Shown one piece after another: positions 62,301 through 64,000 of a stretch of DNA of 64,000 nucleotides; within the stretch, counting starts at the first letter, position 1, and each line of letters starts with the position of its first letter. The position numbers and the translations under genes are program-made. This DNA is from Spisula solida (taxonomy: Eukaryota; Mollusca; Bivalvia; Venerida; Mactridae). A model generated the notes under the pieces. It saw nothing but the letters and a program-made list of their open reading frames with translations, did not search any database and was not told the origin of the DNA. Where the stretch lies: NCBI GenBank assembly GCA_947247005.1, contig OX365949.1, forward strand, positions 8,690,001-8,754,000. The letters run 5' to 3'.

Positions 62301-63991
62301 ACGTTACCAGGTACGAAACGTTTCGTACCCGAAACGCTACAGGTACGAAACGTGCGTCACGTCATTTTTCCATGAACACAGGGCAGGTATCTAAATACTG
62401 GTAGGTGAGAATACAAAGATTGAAACATTATTGTAAAAGATAACTGAGCCCCAACAAGCATTTAAATAATCATTTTAAGTAATTGTGGGAGTAGTGCTAA
62501 GTTGAGTTAATCATTTTCAGGAATTTCCATGTATGGAATGAAGTATGGCTAGCACGTGATGATCTGAAGGAGAAAGGTTTTGATGGCTGGCAAGTGATTG
62601 ATGCAACACCACAGGAAGCAAGTTTTGGTAAGATACTTTCATTTTATGATTATCAACGTTTATACGTAAGCCAATCAATTAAGCTCGCACTGATCGAATG
62701 AAACGTTTGTACGTGTACACTAACTAAACATTACACATGATTGTAGAATCTAGATAGTAATGTATATAGTTACATTTGTCTTATCTATAGGTACGTTCGC
62801 CATTATATAACACGAGTACATCCGTATACAAAGTGCCAACCAATAGTCTTTTAGACTAATGAACGACGAACTCTAGCCATTGACCAACCGTTAGGCAAAT
62901 ATATGCCCTTGCATGCAAGGTCATACTTAAACGTGTTGCATTCAGTATATGGCCACTCTTTGTGACGATTTCTTCAGACAAATCACTCTGGATTGACTAA
63001 CTTTACAAAACCACAGGAAATGCTTTGTTCATATGGCGGCGGCTCCTAACAATGTCCTTACAGAACTAGCATAGGTTATAGTTTATTAAGCGCTTTTCTT
63101 CGCAGGGACGAATGTACCTCTGTCGTTACGGTAGCAATAAATGTGCTGACGATGTATTAATGCATGCATTCATGACGTAGCAACACATGTGCTGATAACG
63201 TTGCAATACTGGTGTTGTTGACGTAGCAATACATATGATGATGGCGAAGGAATAAGTGTACAAATGAAGTAGCAAAATGATTATAGAAAATCAGACAGGG
63301 AGGACGACAGCACTAAACACAACTGAACAGCCGTCAATAGTCTAAAGTCCAAACTGAAACCCCTAGAGCACCATAGAAATCAAACCAAATATTGCTTCTT
63401 AATAATTTAGGCGTACAATTTGTATTACAGGTGTGTATACGTGCGGACCATGTCCTGTCCTTGCTGTGAAACAAGGCTCAGTTGATTTCAAGTTTGACAC
63501 AGCCTTTGTGTTCGCTGAGGTGAACGCTCACAGGGCTAAGTACGTGTACCATAATGAAGACGACAGATACGAATTGATCTCACTATCCAAACATAGGTAA
63601 TTATTTTGTTATTGTAACATTGTCTAATAGATGGAAGATAACCAAAAGGTCATATCGATCAATAATTGGTAAACATTTCTGTATATGCTTATCCATAACC
63701 TGCACGCAATAGGCAAGAGCGGCGCTATATGGATAGACCGAGCATCCATTCAATATGTAGTCTAATACATTGCTTTGTTGAATTTAGCGTACGATTGTTA
63801 TTTGACTTTAGAATCGTCGTTCTGCTAATTATAAGACCTTATAAAGACAGTTCTCTAAATCATTATGAGGAACATACATGTTGACATTTATAGTTGTGTT
63901 TTTTCTAAAGCATTGGCAAGAAAATTAGTACAAAAGCCGCTAATTCAGATAGAAGGGAAGATCTGACACTTCAATACAAGTATCCTGAAGG
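54475..63991 (+). CDS. TG-C: transglutaminase, partial at window end, frameshifted in exon 13
   Basis: Third paralogue. Exons seen: 54475-54587, 55617-55711, 56243-56360, 56930-57069, 57698-57828, 58428-58581, 59575-59693, 60094-60207, 60655-60826, 61920-62055, 62521-62627, 63431-63596, 63911-63991. The triad is present: Cys376 (60796-60798), His434 (62528-62530) and Asp458 (62600-62602). Three oddities appear. Intron 3 starts with GC instead of GT. The calcium-site motif reads VNAH (His500) where the sisters have VNAD. Exon 13 has one extra base near 63955-63962, giving TGA at 63987-63989 after 547 codons. The splice sites before and after the shift are intact. It could be a young pseudogene, an assembly error, or a truncated enzyme. 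Barrel exons would lie beyond 64000. Confidence 0.85.
56361..56929 (+). other. TG-C intron 3 with GC donor (GC-AG intron)
   Basis: The exon ends CACAG and the intron starts GCTAGT. The orthologous introns of TG-A and TG-B start with GT at the same phase. Nearby GT dinucleotides (56365, 56379) give the wrong phase for exon 4. It is either a GC-AG intron or a donor lesion. Confidence 0.7.
56518..56834. mobile_element. CATACATGCCA foldback element (TG-C intron 3)
   Basis: CATACATGCCA at the left pairs with TGGCATGTATG at the right. Internal TGCAGGAGA-type motifs recur. The 317-bp insert contains a 128-aa minus-strand ORF with no recognisable family. Confidence 0.7.
57362..57452 (-). mobile_element. 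SINE-like family 1 copy, reversed (TG-C intron 4)
   Basis: GCTAATATTAAGTCAGACAG, GGAAGGCAGCTCTCAGCTTA and GCCGAGCACAGAAAACATAA mark it; the 5' part is shortened. Confidence 0.8.
58318..58424 (+). mobile_element. SINE-like family 1 copy abutting exon 6 acceptor (TG-C intron 5)
   Basis: CAGTTGGGCATTGGGCC, TGTGCTCGGCTGGTTAAGTT and CATTCCCCGTCTGACGTGAT precede ACTATCTGTCTG. The exon 6 acceptor GCTAG ends at 58427, so the element's 3' end supplies the sequence just upstream of the splice site. Confidence 0.85.
58668..58805 (+). repeat. Dispersed repeat E, copy 2 (TG-C intron 6)
   Basis: GAGTATATAGGC, ATCCATTTG, GATGGCTAGGCGCTGCCG and GTGTGGCTTTTGGATAGTCTG match the copy at 15180-15330 in TG-A intron 15. 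Confidence 0.6.
59024..59214 (+). mobile_element. SINE-like family 1 copy with internal duplication (TG-C intron 6)
   Basis: TGAAACTTGGACATGGGCGG, TTTAGTTGGACATTGTGCC, then a second GTTGAGCATTGTGCCTTGTG, GTTGGTTAAGTTGAGTGCTG and CCCTGTCTGACTTAATATTA. The repeated centre mirrors the structure of the copy at 54208-54381. Confidence 0.85.
60927..61562 (+). mobile_element. Repeat G, copy 2: TIR element in TG-C intron 9
   Basis: GGCAACAAACCGGTTTTG at the left pairs with CAAAACCGGTTCGTCGCC at the right, so this copy appears complete at about 636 bp. The interior (GACCGAAATGCGGTCG, CTTCCCGAAAGAAGAGAGGG, TTGTGACGTTATTGAGAATT) matches 53730-54190 in reverse. It is non-coding. Confidence 0.8.
62206..62384. 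mobile_element. Foldback element with GGTACGAAACG repeats (TG-C intron 10)
   Basis: GCCCTGCGTTCAAGGAAAAA and AACGTGACACACGTTT at the left face CGTGCGTCACGTCATTTTTC and CATGAACACAGGGC at the right. The centre contains four GGTACGAAACG units, three preceded by CCA and two of those by TACGTACCA. It is 179 bp and non-coding. Confidence 0.8.
63985..63991 (+). other. TG-C exon 13 premature stop and donor
   Basis: In the shifted frame, TGA occupies 63987-63989, two bases before the exon 13 donor at 63992. The donor phase expected from TG-A and TG-B is restored only if the extra upstream base is ignored. Confidence 0.7.
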
Positions 63992-64000
63992 TATTTATAT

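Noticed and set aside
1..64000. CRISPR arrays, bacterial operons, rRNA or tRNA genes
   Set aside because: No regular direct-repeat/spacer array, no cloverleaf or rRNA core seen; the window is plainly eukaryotic.

Overview
This is an AT-rich, intron-rich animal genome window. It is most likely molluscan and probably from a bivalve; that is inferred from gene architecture and repeat style, because no species-diagnostic marker is visible. There are no bacterial-type operons, CRISPR arrays, rRNA or tRNA genes.

The gene content is a head-to-tail array of three transglutaminase (protein-glutamine gamma-glutamyltransferase) genes, all on the + strand. TG-A has 18 coding exons (1749-17446, 855 aa). 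TG-B has 18 coding exons (28828-45157, 819 aa). TG-C has its first 13 coding exons here (54475-63991) and runs off the right edge. I rebuilt each exon by eye from splice sites, intron phase and homology among the copies. Intron phases match throughout, and nine exon lengths are identical in every copy present. Each gene encodes a copy-specific N-terminal extension ending in a proline/charged linker, the transglutaminase N domain, and a papain-like core with the Cys-His-Asp triad (GQCWVF, NFHVWNE, DATPQE motifs). TG-A and TG-B also encode two C-terminal beta-barrels. TG-C shows three oddities: a +1 frameshift in exon 13, a GC-AG intron after exon 3, and His in place of a calcium-site Asp.

The rest is introns and intergenic DNA full of mobile elements. 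There is a 5'-truncated, frameshifted non-LTR retrotransposon in TG-B intron 12 and a minus-strand LINE 3' fragment in TG-B intron 15. A SINE-like family has at least 14 copies. Several terminal-inverted-repeat (TIR) elements are non-autonomous: three mariner-like, one Harbinger-like with TTA duplications, one hAT-like, and several smaller MITEs. Some are nested, and two retroelement copies abut splice acceptors.

Layout: 1-1748, 5' flank of TG-A; 1749-17446, TG-A; 17447-28827, intergenic with nested DNA transposons and a degenerate GGCCTC repeat array; 28828-45157, TG-B; 45158-54474, intergenic with MITE/SINE/hAT/Harbinger elements; 54475-64000, TG-C. The paralogues presumably supply calcium-dependent protein cross-linking enzymes, for example in clotting, wound sealing, cuticle/byssus/shell matrix or immunity. 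Which of these applies cannot be decided from sequence alone.
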